Source: Coix lacryma-jobi var. lacryma-jobi (lineage: Eukaryota; Streptophyta; Magnoliopsida; Poales; Poaceae). Taken from it: 64,000 bases of DNA. Below are positions 43,717 to 55,537 of the stretch, piece by piece. Position numbers and translations under genes: made by a program. The stretch spans positions 16,871,621 through 16,935,620 of the forward strand of contig CM019825.1 of NCBI GenBank assembly GCA_009763385.1, given 5' to 3'. The notes beneath the pieces are model-generated. The model had not been told where the DNA came from. It did not search any database and saw only the letters and a program-made list of their open reading frames with translations. The first letter of the stretch is position 1. The number at the start of each line of letters is the position of its first letter.

Positions 43717-46682
43717 TCAGTTGTTCAGGAACTGGGTTATAGCTGCCAGAGCATCGGCTTTGACTTGATTGGCATGCTCCAGTGCCTTTTGGTCCTCTTC
43801 TGCGGTGCCTTGTGCTTGTGAGAGCCTTGCATTAAGTTTGATGTCCTCATCGAGCGCCAGTGACAGCTTGGAGGATATTGCCTCAATGATGTTCGGCAGA
43901 CCAAACAGTTTAGAGGAGCATGACTGAATGTCAGAGTTGACTTGAGCTAGTTGAGCTTCTAGTTCAGACTTCCTTTTTTGCAATTCTTTTAGCTGAGTTT
44001 CCAGAGTTCCCTAAGAATTCTTGGCCCCTTCGAATTGGGCATACAGGTCATTAACCTCCTGGGTGCATTTGGATTTGGCAGACTGCAGGTCAGTACTTCT
44101 AATTGCTCGTTTCACCCTGGCAAAGCTGTCATCTAGTGTAGACACGGCTTGCAGATGGAGCCTCAGGTTTTCTGGAATATCTTCAACAATGGGCTCGAGG
44201 AAGTTTTTGACCTCATCGGCGTCTCTGACTAAGGATAGGATATCTTGATTTAGAAAGTTCGTTATGTTGCCCAGGATATCTTGGACAAGTGCCGATGGTC
44301 TTTGAGCCACCGTTCTTTTGCTCAGGAACTCGCTAATATCAAATGCATATTTGGAAGCCGGGCTGGCAAAGGTCTGCGTTAACTCAGACAGGTTAGCCGA
44401 CTGAGGTAATATGTGAAGGAGGAATAGAGTGAGGAATTAATTTTTACCTGATGAGTCGGCTGATTGACGAGGTTTTGATCTGGTTGAGGGCCGGATTGGC
44501 CAGCAGGGTCTGGAGTTGAATCAATGAGAGTCTCATCGATTGTGTCATCTGTGAAATTATCGATCAGTCGAGGGGGGCAAAATCTGCTGGTTGAAAAGGT
44601 GATTGAGGAACGTACCAATGTTGGCATCATCCGGATTCTGGGTGATCGTGTCTATTTCCCTGATGTCTGCATGCTCATCTTCCAAAGTGATAAAGACTGG
44701 GGGCATTGTTGTTGAAACATTTTCTTGTTCAGAGGAAGAAGCCTGTAGTGACATACAAGCCAATCAGGAACAAGTTAATAATGATGGAAGAGCTAAAACA
44801 TCTTACCTTTGGGAGAGGTGTGTTCTGCTTGGTCCTGGTCTGCCTAGAACTGGGGGATTCCTCAGTGGCCTTTCTTTTTCCCCCTTTAGCTGAGGGGATG
44901 GTTAATAAAGCTGCTTGGGATTTCATGAACCGAGACAATGAGGGAGCATTGTGTCCCAGGACAGTGATTGGACCAGCTTGATGGTATTGGATAGGCCTGA
45001 TGTCGGGATTGGGTGTGAAGTCCTGAGGAAATTTTGAAAGAGTTAGAAACCCCAAGGATCGAATACTAAAATAGCAGATGACTTGTTACTGTACCTCGCT
45101 GTCAGAGTTGAAATCTGCTTGGACTTCTAGGCACATGGGGTGGACTGGACTGTTGAAGATATGATCATGCCATTCTTGCCACCAGGACTCAAAAAGGGGA
45201 TGAGCAGACTGAATCAAGTGGAGTGGTACTGGTTTGTAGTCTGGCAGATCTTGCCCCAGCCTGAATACCCGATGGGCCTGCATCCCTATTGTAATCTGCT
45301 CTTTGGACTGAATTTGCTCCCTAGGCCTGATGACAGTAGAGAAGATGAGTTTTGGAGGGAGCTGTCCACAACCCAATTGCCTGGCTGCTATGTTGGGGTG
45401 ATAGAACTCATAGGTGTGCTTCACTTGTCTTCCCCTGTTGAATTCGGCTGGTAGAATGCAGGGTTTGATAAATGAGTTGAAAACTCCTGTGGACATCTCA
45501 TCTATGCAGCCATCATCAAAGCTGAATTTGATAGGGAAAGTGAAGTTGTCATTCTCTCTGTAGGGTAACCAGAGCACCTGATTGAAACCCTTGAAAAATA
45601 ATTTGAAGAGATTGCCAATACTTTTGCTGATGGTTATAGCAGTGGCTGCTTCCCCATAAGTTTGGCAAGCTTTCTCTGTGGCTTCTTCACCCTCAGCAAA
45701 GTTGCTGGAGGGAAAGCTGAGGTTATCCAATGGCACAGCAATGATTTGATGCATGTATAGCTGAAACCACATCTGAACAAACCACCAGGGACCATTGACA
45801 CAATCAATTGGTGGCAGTCTATCTGTGCTTTCATGGGTAGCATGATACATTTGAATGGAGATTTGATGCATCATGTGGTATATAGATCCCAGGAAGAGTT
45901 TGCCTAGAGGAATTTGTTTTCCTTTGGATAATTTGTCAGCCAGTGCAATGTAATTGAGGGTTGGCTCGTTGGACCTCCCACAGAAGATAAATCTGCACAA
46001 CCACATGTTCAGAAAAGCCCTGTGCTCTGTCTCTGCTATTGGGCCTGATACTTTGTTGTGGATTTCCACATACTTCATCCACCCCACGCTGACATCAATG
46101 GACCTCTGGGTGATTTTCTCTAATAGCTCATCAGCATTCATGGTCGAAGTGATGTTCAGACCACTCATCATGAAGACATCAGCTAAAGTGATTGTCATTA
46201 TACCATGGCCGAACACAAAAGCATTAAGAGCGTCTGACCAAAAATGAGAAGCCGCTATGAGCAGTGGTTCATTTTTAGGCATATCGGCCAGAGACAGTTC
46301 CAGAGCATGATGTATGTCTTGGGTTTCCCAGTGAGGACCGAATCTCGCCTGGATTCTTCTATACCAATTCCTCCAACCGGTGACAGCAGGCAGGGGCCAG
46401 TTCTTGAAGGTGTACCGCCACCTGTTTGATGAAATGACTCCGTACTTGAAGGGGATTCTGTTGATCTCCATACTGATGATGTTGGTTGGATTGGGGTTTC
46501 CCATTGGACCCAAGAAGTAGGAGTCGGGATCCGCATCACAAGGAATCAGAATCTCATCCCTAAGGGCCTAAAAGGAGATATGTGCAGGAAAAGTTAAAAG
46601 AACCGAATGCCGATAGGAATTGACCGAATGTATTGAGGGGAGAAGTGAGGATTACCTCTGGAATCTCATCGCGGGTTGCCAT
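43717..46682 (-). pseudogene. antisense spliced gene 2 of Tat B: plant-mobile-domain-like protein with coiled-coil tail
   Basis: Six exons in gene order: 46656-46682, 45095-46567, 44807-45022, 44616-44742, 44448-44548 and 43717-44400. All junctions are GT-AG with matching phases; they total 2628 nt, 876 codons including the final stop. The long second exon is rich in W and F and carries 'HGIMTITLADVFMMSGLNI', the 'ITL.DV..LLGL' type motif of the plant mobile domain (PMD, aminotransferase-like), known from MAIN/MAIL1 proteins and from transposons. Exon 3 ends in a basic segment (GGKRKATEE, RQTRTKQ) that could be a nuclear signal. Exons 4-5 are acidic; exon 6 is a coiled coil (QKRKSELEAQLAQVNSD). 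The only lesion is one in-frame TAG (44011-44013), about 98 codons before the end. Orientation is opposite to pol. The start MATRDEIPE comes from the short first exon. Confidence 0.75.
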
Positions 46683-46821
46683 TACGGAGCTCAAGTGGAA
46701 ATTGAAACTGTTGGCGATTTAGGGAGAATGCGGAGTTTGGAGCAGTGCCGATCTAGGGCGCGCGATGGATTTGCGGTCAATTTCAGAACAAATGCCTTTG
46801 TTCAGAAATTGAGGGGGCATG
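46683..46821. other. upstream region of antisense gene 2 and Tat B polypurine tract
   Basis: The purine run gagggggcatg ends directly at the right LTR (46811-46821) and is the candidate plus-strand primer. Because antisense gene 2 starts only 140 bp from the LTR, its promoter probably lies within the 3' LTR read backwards. Confidence 0.6.
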
Positions 46822-48240
46822 TGTTAACACAGAATTTTTGCACTATGACAAGTGGGCCAGCATGGCGCAGGATCGGGAGAAATCACCGCCTGAGGGATTC
46901 GGTAGATGGCAAGCGCGGTCGGCTAATCCAATCGATTCGGTAAGGCTGTGGAGGCGACTGGCCAAACGGGGGGTGGATTCGGCAATATGGCGCGGCGGTC
47001 GGCTACCTCAGGCTAAGTCGGTTTGCGACAAATACGGCATATTGGAAGATTCGGCAACGGGAGATCTCGTCATTATTAGCACGTGCCGATTATTAAGGGA
47101 GGCTTAAAGGCATCGTATTTTAGATAAGTTTCCTGTTTTGTCGTTGTAATCGTGTCCTCCTAGGACTCGTAGAACGCCAGGGTATAAATATAAACCCTGA
47201 GGCTATTGTAAAAACGTTCACAATCAATACAACCAAACCGGCCCCGTGCCATCTTCGAGTCCAAGTCGTGTCGTCGTGTTCTTCGAGAGGAGTCATCGAC
47301 CCGTCGACCTCCGTAAGTCCCGACAACCTTGCTGTTATGTCTAGTATCGTGCGGCGGATTTAGGCATGATGCAAGTAGTCTCGTTTGTTGGTAATGGTCG
47401 TGCGGCGGATCGTTACTCGATGATCGGGAAGTCTTAGTTTATGATAAGATTATGAGTAAGTACCGTGCGGCAGGCTCTTACTTGGTAACCTTAGCATAAA
47501 CAAGATAGTTATCGGCTCTATTAGATTTGGCAAGATTTAATAGATTCATTAAGTTACCTTGTGTTATATGCTTTATTATGTTTATTTCATTGTAACACTT
47601 TTTGCCCAATCTAGATACCGTTCGGATCGGCTTTATCTCTTATAGATCTGCTCTGTTCTTTCATGATTATTGTTACAAAGTCTTTTATGTAGTAGATCTA
47701 ATTGATCACAATAGCCGATTGGATCGTATCTAGGTTGTCACGTGGTGAGGGTTCGTGCACGCTGAATATGTTTGATCTATGATATGGCTAGGTGTCGTGC
47801 GGCAGGCGCAGGCTCTAGATTAGTTTAATTATTCTCAGTTTGTACGTTCAATCTCCATGGACCCCAACTCGGTTGTACAATCGGGATTGGTTAAGCTTTA
47901 ATTTATAAAATACGTCATGCAAGTACAATTATCATGCAAATGTGTTCGGCAATCTGTTATTTACGTAATTTTGCTTATATAGCCGAACAATCTTTAAACC
48001 TGTTGGCAGATAGCTTCCATAGCTATATGTCGTCGTAAGTGGCTTCAGGGCCGTATATTTTGGAACTGTCTGGTCACACCCGGCATGTTCCAGCTTTGTA
48101 TTTAACCGATTCTTCCCCTTGTTAGTTGCAGGACAAACTGACTGGCACGTATCGGACTTCCGAGCACCCGGGCCACGTTTGAAGCCAGCTTCTCCGGCTT
48201 GCTGTGTGGTTGGCACAGTGCGTCACTTTTGGTGCCAACA
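46822..48240 (+). repeat. right LTR of Tat B
   Basis: 1419 bp, same ends as the left LTR, followed by the AGACT duplication at 48241-48245. TATA box at 47183-47190. Confidence 0.95.
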
Positions 48241-48768
48241 AGACTGCTGTTGGCGAGCGGGATGCGGCGAACCAGCGGGAAATCGAGCTCCTCTCCAAGC
48301 ATGCTAGTAGTGAACAGAAGTTCAAGGAGGCTATTAAGTCGTCCAAGAAACGACTAACCGGTAAGTTGATCATGAATTTCAGTGTTCTTAGTTTTTTGAA
48401 GTCATAGTACTCATCCACTTCTGTGCTTTACTTTTCAGAGTCGCAAGTCTTGCAGCGGGATGGCAAAATGCTTTCAACCATAAGGAGGCGGAGCTTGAGG
48501 AGGTATTTGCTAATGCACAAAGTACTCTCCAAGAAGCCAAATTGATCTGTGAGGGTGCTGATCGAGACCTGCTGCAGGCTTTGAAATCGACCAAGGAGTC
48601 GCGAGAAGTTCTGGAGGCGGTTCAGACGCAACTAAGGGAATCACATGAGTCTCTGAAGACTTCATAGGACTCCTTGAAGGCGCTGGAGCAAGCTGTAGAG
48701 CCGGTCCTTAACTTGGTGCCGCGCCCCGAAGGAATTGAAGAGTCCTTGATTGATCAAGCTAGAGCGGC

Positions 48769-50087
48769 TGTTGACATTGGTTATCTATCAAAATTAAAGG
48801 ATAAATAAATATGAAAAGGGCAAGAATTTGATCACCAACAAAGGTCTAGGGTTTCAACTGACAATATTCCACGAGTTTTGGTGAGTTATGATTCTGCAGG
48901 GACTAAACCAGGAAATCGACACCGATAGCTTCCCATAGAAGGAAACCGTCGGGAGATAACGCAACCGCCACGTTGGGATACTTCTAGAAGACTCCAGAGA
49001 ACACATAGAGACACCACGAGAAAGGGCACCGCGGTCCACCTCCAGGTGGGACCGACCGGTCCCCTAGACCCACCGGTCGGTCTCCCCTGGGCCCGCTGGT
49101 CTCCGTCTTCTGCAAGCTTCCTCCACCGAACCCTAGGACTCATCTCCACCGTCCCTGAAGTCAGTTTGATCTAACGGCTGCGGTTGATCCCTCAGGGCTA
49201 TATAAGCAGCCCAGACTCCCCTCTCCAGGCATCTCCATCTTCATTATTCATCTCAACATCAGAAACTAGGGTTTCAATTAGAAGTAGAGGTCCCTCTAGA
49301 TGAATCTCTTCTAGTTCATCTAGAATTAGATCTAGTTCATCTAGTTGTAATCAAGAGCCAACTATCAAGTAGAAGACTAGTTACCCCTCTAGTTAGGTTT
49401 AGAACCTAGTCTTATATTAGAACTAGAAGAGAGAGAGAGAGAGGAGGAGATCAAGAAGGAGCTCCGGCCTGTCGGATCAACTTCTTCATCTTGTACCTGC
49501 GGATTCAAGTTTATCTTCAACTTGCTTCAGCGATTGTTTCGGTAATCAACGTCTATATTTAAGTTTGAGTTATTGTTCTTATTATTCTTAAGGTTTGTGA
49601 CTCTCTTTTGAGTACTTTAATTCTAGTCATTCTAGAGTTAGAGTTGTTGGATAGTGTAAGCGTGGTGCTTAGACTTGATAGCTCATAAATGCCTCCTATA
49701 ACGCCGGTAGTAGTGGTTGTTCGCAAGGGTGGCTCTTATAGCCTTGTTGATTCTTCTATAGTCCACTTACCCGTGTGTAGGCTCGGTAGGATTATACATT
49801 TGCATAAAAGACTCATACTTTGTTTGTGACCTTTTATGGCAACTTCCCCACTAAGAATAATATAAACATATCATTCTTAAATTGGAATTAGACAGCCTTA
49901 GTGATCTCCTCTATACTTCTAGATTCTCCGTCCTTGTTAGCTACTCAGGGGTTAGACTTGAGACTTAACACTATCCGTTCCTTTGAGTTCGATATTAAAA
50001 CTGGGTTACTCTGGTGAAGTGCTACATCGGTAGATGTTATCTGTGCGCTTGCGGATAAAGTAGAGTGTGCGTTAATTTATACCAACA
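48769..50087 (+). repeat. left LTR of element C
   Basis: Starts TGTTGACATTGG and ends TATACCAACA. A TATA box TATATAAG is at 49199-49206. A GA run (about 49430-49444) and repeated 'tctagttcatctag' words follow in the transcribed part. Confidence 0.93.
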
Positions 50088-50095
50088 AGCATTTC

Positions 50096-50113
50096 TGGCG
50101 CCGTTGCCGGGGA
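50096..50113 (+). other. primer-binding site of element C, tRNA-Asp type
   Basis: TGGCGCCGTTGCCGGGGA lies eight bases after the LTR. It is the complement of the 3' end of plant tRNA-Asp, the primer usual for Athila-type elements. Confidence 0.85.
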
Positions 50114-53036
50114 ACGGTAGATCATCTTAAGTCTTAGTCTAACCTTGTAATCATACTTTTATCTTTTTCCTTTTTGTCCCAGTCTTTTCATTATTTTTGT
50201 TTTCATTCTTATGAATGTTGTTTTTGAATTCCACTCTTATCTATCACTACCCCATGAGCAAGCTATAACCAGTAGAATCTTTATACCCCATCATAATACC
50301 TGGTTATGAGCTATGTCTACCTTTCTGCTGCACTGTTCTTGTAATGAGCATAGAAATATAATTATGAAAATATTCCTTCGGGTATTCTTGTCACTAACCT
50401 TTCCAGGTCTGGAGCAGAAAAGAATGAAGGAACAACAAACACAAGGTATGTCCACCAATCATCATGCAACATTGAATTACATTCATCCAATCTTGATTTG
50501 TGCAAAATCCAAGCTTGGGGAATAAACTTTCTAAGAATATTTCTTTCTGTTGCTATGTTGGTTGTCCCTACCTTTAGGATATGCTCATCATGCTCTTTCA
50601 TCACCATCTGAATAAATCTCTATAATACTTTCATGCTACCCTCATTCGCTATATTATATGTTTAGGTTTGGAGTACTTTCATACATCTCTTAAATTAAGC
50701 ATGGTGCCTAGTTTAGGAGTGGTGATTTTGCTTTCAAAGGCTTTTAATTTAAGCAGTTATAAAATGTCTTCCTAGATCAAATTAGACGTGGTGTCTAGGT
50801 TGATTTTTGAGCCGACAGTATGCTATAGTGGATGTTGGATATTTTGTTGGATTAACCCCTGCAAGCAAACTTTCAATATCATTTGGGAAAGTCCGGAGAT
50901 GAACTCACACTGGAGATGAAGCAAGGCGTATAATGAACTTCAACAACTCTTGCACAATGAAGACTCAGCTCATTCATCATGGATGAAAGAACTGTGAGTA
51001 TCAAAGTTTATTTATTTTGTCTTCTACTGCAAGTTATCTTTTGCCTTGAATCATGTTGAAGTGCAGCCAACACATAAAATACTAGTCTACGCTAAAATAA
51101 TCCTAAAACATCTTTTTATTAGCATAGATGCAAAATACATAAGTTGTGGATAATAACCCATGCTTCAAATTCTTGCAATCCTTCGGGTATATGTCCACTA
51201 ACATTACGTAGGAGAGAGATTTTGCTCATCTATGGTTTGGTGTGAACATTGAAGATCCAAAACTCAAACCATAGACACACAAACCTACTCTCAGATCACA
51301 AATGGTGCTAGCCTAGCTTTGAGTCTTGCTTGGGCACTGATGACAAACAGGATGCAACTTACTTCGTATGAGACAACCTATGCCTGCAACCATCATTGTT
51401 CAAGATATCAAGACAAGAAGTGGGGAGTTATCTTCTTGGGAGACAAGATGGTACCACTACAACAATAGCAAGATTTACAAGTCAAACACATGAACATATT
51501 GTTTGGGAATCCATCTACATCACAAGCCAGCCTGGGAGAGAATTTTGTCTAGATGTGTTTCACAATCAAGGGGAGGAAGGAGAAAAACCCAACTTCAAAC
51601 ATATTGATCTCCTACCCACCACTTTGATCAATACAAACCACTAGATGTTGTCCCAGTCGAGAAGAATATGATCCACCACTCATTCTTGGAAGATTGTTCT
51701 TAAACACCATCAATGTTATCATCTTCGCCGAACCTAGAGGAGTCAACTTTTGGATCTTTTGCTGCATCTTCAACATCTACATCACTTATGAGCAGCCAAA
51801 GAGAACCAAGAGAAGACGTCGAAGGGAGAACCAACTGCCAAGAATTGAGGAGGGCATCATGAAGGATGAAGCCACTGCACCACAAGAGTTAGGAGATGGA
51901 GAGATACCACTTGAGCCAGCAAATCAAGAAGAACAGTCGATAAGATCTCCATCATCTAGACATTGTTGAGAGGACAAGTCTCAGTTGTGACATTACAAGA
52001 TAAAAGACTATCATAGAGACACTCGAGTAGTAGCTCTAAATTCAAGTCTCTTGCCAACCCAATGATTAAACGAAAACAAGAAAGGTTGACAAGAGAAGAA
52101 TGCTGAACTGTCCCTACATCCTCATAGTACAGAATTAATACAAGAAAGAGAGAGGATCCTGGGCGACATACTCGAGGAACAATGCACCTTCATTGATAAG
52201 TCGACACAATTGAAGGAAGGTCGATACCTATAAAGATGATTCCACTGTGATCTTCCTCCTCAAGCACACTGTGAGCAAGAAAAGACAAGCCGGCTAGACA
52301 AGAGAAGCTTCCACAAGGTGGTTCGACACAATCACTCTTCAATGACAAAGTAACATTTCAAGGTAAGTAACTATCACTGTAAAAGCTTCTTCTTGATTCT
52401 AGTATGAACATAAATAAAGAACAAAACATGTTTAAGTTGCACTTCACTTGATCCAACCTAATCAACTCAACATGTTCAGTCCTTTGATCTTTGCTCCTAG
52501 CTTTACTCTCTTGAATTTCACTGTCTTAACTAAATGAGCTAAAATGTTGTGCATCTAACCTTTGGAAGATGTTATATCTCAATCATGAAAAGATCGACAC
52601 ATTATGCATAGATTATCCTTCCTTGGGTTAAGTAATTTGATCTGTTAAATATTTTAAGATGCTACTTTCATGCTCATCCTCTGATCCTATCATTAATGTT
52701 AAAATTGAATAGAACACATAAACAACAAGTTTGTCTTATGCAATGTGCCTAAGGTTAGAGGGGAATAAACAAAACTTTTGGTTCTATTGGTGTTTTTCCA
52801 CCAACAGAGCCCATGCACTTGATCTCTACCTTGTCTTTATGAGCAGGATACACTCTTGAGCAAACAGGGCGAAGTTTGTCAACTCCTAAATTCTACAGAG
52901 TGAAGATCCTAGATCTACAAGAACATGAACACTGAGGCAAGATGCTGCCAGCTTCCATAATTAACGCTTCATTTCAAACTGCTGGACGAACGAAGAACAA
53001 GAGTGACACCATATCAAGAGGTATAAACAAGAAGGA
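50114..53036 (+). other. element C interior, left part, no gene recognised
   Basis: Where gag should be, only short interrupted frames exist (for example 51396-51644 and 51694-51969), with no recognisable domain. The DNA is AT-rich and looks decayed or rearranged. Confidence 0.6.
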
Positions 53037-53423
53037 ATGATGGAGGATGTCGTAATCAGAATTAGAGGTCATGAAATCCCCACAGACTTCTTGATTTTCG
53101 ACATAGGAGAAAACGATGATGTCCACCTCATCCTAGGAAGACCATTCCTCTACGCTACAAGTGCAATCATTTACAAGAGGAAATCCATTTTCACTTTCCT
53201 AGAGAAAAGGCACGATGCAACTTCATCAACTACATGCCCAATGAAGCACCCAAGAAGAATAGAAGTGAAAGACGCCGCTCTCAAAGCCAAAGAAGAAAAA
53301 GCTATCGAGAATAGAGAGGTCAATCACGAAGAAGAAGCTATCGACACTGTCCCAGAAAAGAAAGAAGAGAAACCTCAAGACAGTGAACCACAGGAAGTGA
53401 AGACTCAGACCAAGAAAGTATGA
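53037..53423 (+). pseudogene. protease remnant of element C
   Basis: A 128-codon frame whose first half carries 'PTDFLIFDIGENDDVHLILG' and 'RPFLYATSAIIYKR', the C-terminal half of an Athila/Gypsy retropepsin with its LILGRPFL flap motif. The active-site half upstream is not found. The rest is a Lys/Glu-rich charged tail. This is a broken piece of a former pol. Confidence 0.75.
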
Positions 53424-55537
53424 AAGAAAAAGTCTGCACCTAAGAGGTACAGTCAATAACAACTTTCCAAACGTCTGGCATACCTTGGGAGGTCTAAACC
53501 AAGGGAAGGTCCGGTTCGTCGGACCTAAATATCCGAACCTTCGCCAAAAGGTAAAAATCGGTAGTTATCCTCATATTTATTTTCCTGCATATTTCTCATA
53601 TTTAATTCTTAGTTATTCATTGCATCATCATATTTAATTAACAAACATTTTAATTTCTGCATTGCATTAGAAAAGAAAATAAAAATATTGCATCTGTTAC
53701 ACTACATCATAAATCATGAAGCCCCATGTGAATAATTCTATGGTGTGTAAAAACCCACAGGAATGTTCACCGTGGTGGCATAAATATATATATATATAAT
53801 AATAATAATACTACTAAAAATAAATATGCATACATTCATCCTGTTGCATTTTCTCTTGCATCATAAAAACATAAAAATATTGAGAAAGAGATCTTACTGA
53901 AATTCTAGACAACTAAGGCTTGAGTGGCCAACCGCTAATGCTTAATCTGTTCCACAAGTTTTGTTGTCTATTTGAGTTTCACAGGATTTAAAAGGCCAAG
54001 AAAAGCTGACGAGCAAGTGAATGTTCCATCCACTACTGGAGCACTGTCTCAACAAACATCAACATCAATCAAAGCTCTGATAGAGGAAGGACATATCCAC
54101 TGCCAGTCTGCTCCATTGCAAGATCGAACGACTACATTCAGCTTGGGGGAAGGCACCCCCATGTATCCACGTAAGTATCTTTATCCTCTTAAGTTTTTCA
54201 TTCTATAAACAAAATGAAAACACCAAAAATATGTGAGCACATGAAGGTTCACTCTTAAAAATAAAAACAAAAAAAATATGTGAGCACATAAAGGCTCACC
54301 ATTAATTAAAAAAAGAGAGACAAAAATATATGGGCACATGAAGGCTCAACGCTATTAAGGGAACCAGCTTGGGGGAGACGCACCCCCGTTATCTTCGCGA
54401 TTCAGGTATGTCTTTATTACTACTACTACTATTATTATTAGCTTTTATCTTAAAGTGTGTTAGATTAAATAAATAAAATAGTGTGTCTAGTTTGTTTTAA
54501 GAAGTTGATGACTAAAGAAGAACCCTCTCTCTAATCTTTTGCATGAAAATGATGAATAGTTGCTCTATCTAATTTCTTTCAAGTACCTAGCCTTCAAAGC
54601 ATTAGTTCTCCTAATTAATAATGATGCCTTAAAATAAAATTAAATACATGGATGACAAATACTTAATCTAAGGTCTAGGTAATTGGGATATGACATGTGA
54701 TGATCTGAGCTGCTATTATCTTGTTTTAAACAACACAAAAGTTTTGGAGATTTCTAAATATGAATATGACTAATTGCATTGAGTTAAATTAAGCTTTGTG
54801 ACCCTGTGAGATGTTATCTTGCCATTGAATTGAGATCACTTACACATTTTTCATCCATCTTCTGTATAAATGCTCATAATTATCTGTTGCTACCCTCTCA
54901 GAAGTTTGTTGGAAGCGTATGGCTATTAAAAAAAGAAAAAAAAGAGAGAAAAGAAAAAAAAGAGAAAGATCCGAGGAAATAAAAAGGGACAAGTGTCCGA
55001 AACCTCAAAAAGATAGATCCCGAGGAAATAAAAAGGGACAAATGTCCGGAACCTCGAAAAGAAAAAAAAAGAAAAAAAAATGTCAGAAAAAATGGGCACG
55101 TGCCCGACAGTAGAATTAGCCTGATAGTCATATGTCTCTGATAGACAGAAGAGACAATATATTCAAAAGAACATTCGACTCCATTTTTCCATACACATGC
55201 ACTTCTTGATTCAATGGTTGGTTGACTTTCTCTTTGGATTCATTGTTTAATTTGACAACATATGTATTAATGCTTTTGAAAATTAATTAAAACTCCGGGA
55301 TAAAGGTGAAGTGAAAGAACTAGAGACATAGTGCTTGATTTGATCGTTCAATCTCTCAATTATTTCAGATCTAAGGTAAGAGTAATAAGCCCCATGAAGA
55401 ATAACATGATATGTTTTGGAAAATTTTTGTTTAACGGCAGGTATACTTGTTGGAAGTGAAGATATTGTAGCAACTCCTGATCCATTGTTAAGTTTTGGTT
55501 TTGCTAAGGGACTAGCAAAGGGTAAGCTTGGGGGAAT
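53424..55537 (+). other. element C interior, right part, with short repeats
   Basis: No coding region. Repeats include three imperfect 'atgtgagcacatgaaggctca' units (about 54228-54350), a two-fold 'gaggaaataaaaagggacaa.tgtccg.aacctc' repeat (about 54975-55055) and a TA/TAA run (about 53785-53812). The lysine-rich open frame at 54919-55113 is a translation of these purine-rich repeats. Confidence 0.65.

Larger units (their letters stand above)
34022..48240 (+). mobile_element. Tat-lineage Gypsy element B, complete
   Basis: A 14.2-kb element with two LTRs of exactly 1419 bp (34022-35440 and 46822-48240) and the perfect target duplication AGACT (34017-34021 and 48241-48245). The LTRs begin TGTTAACA and end CCAACA and differ, by eye, at about 15 positions (roughly 1%), mostly transitions, so the insertion is fairly recent. 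Between them lie gag-pol on the plus strand, with two RNase H domains, and two spliced genes on the minus strand. It sits inside an exon of the Tat A antisense gene. gag-pol carries two frameshifts and two stops. Confidence 0.95.

Noticed and set aside
44557..44763. Unspliced continuation of exon 4 of the PMD-like gene
   Set aside because: Reading on past the GTACGT donor soon stops; splicing to 44548 keeps phase with the remaining exons.
54919..55113. Lysine/arginine-rich 64-codon frame in element C
   Set aside because: Direct translation of purine-rich short repeats.
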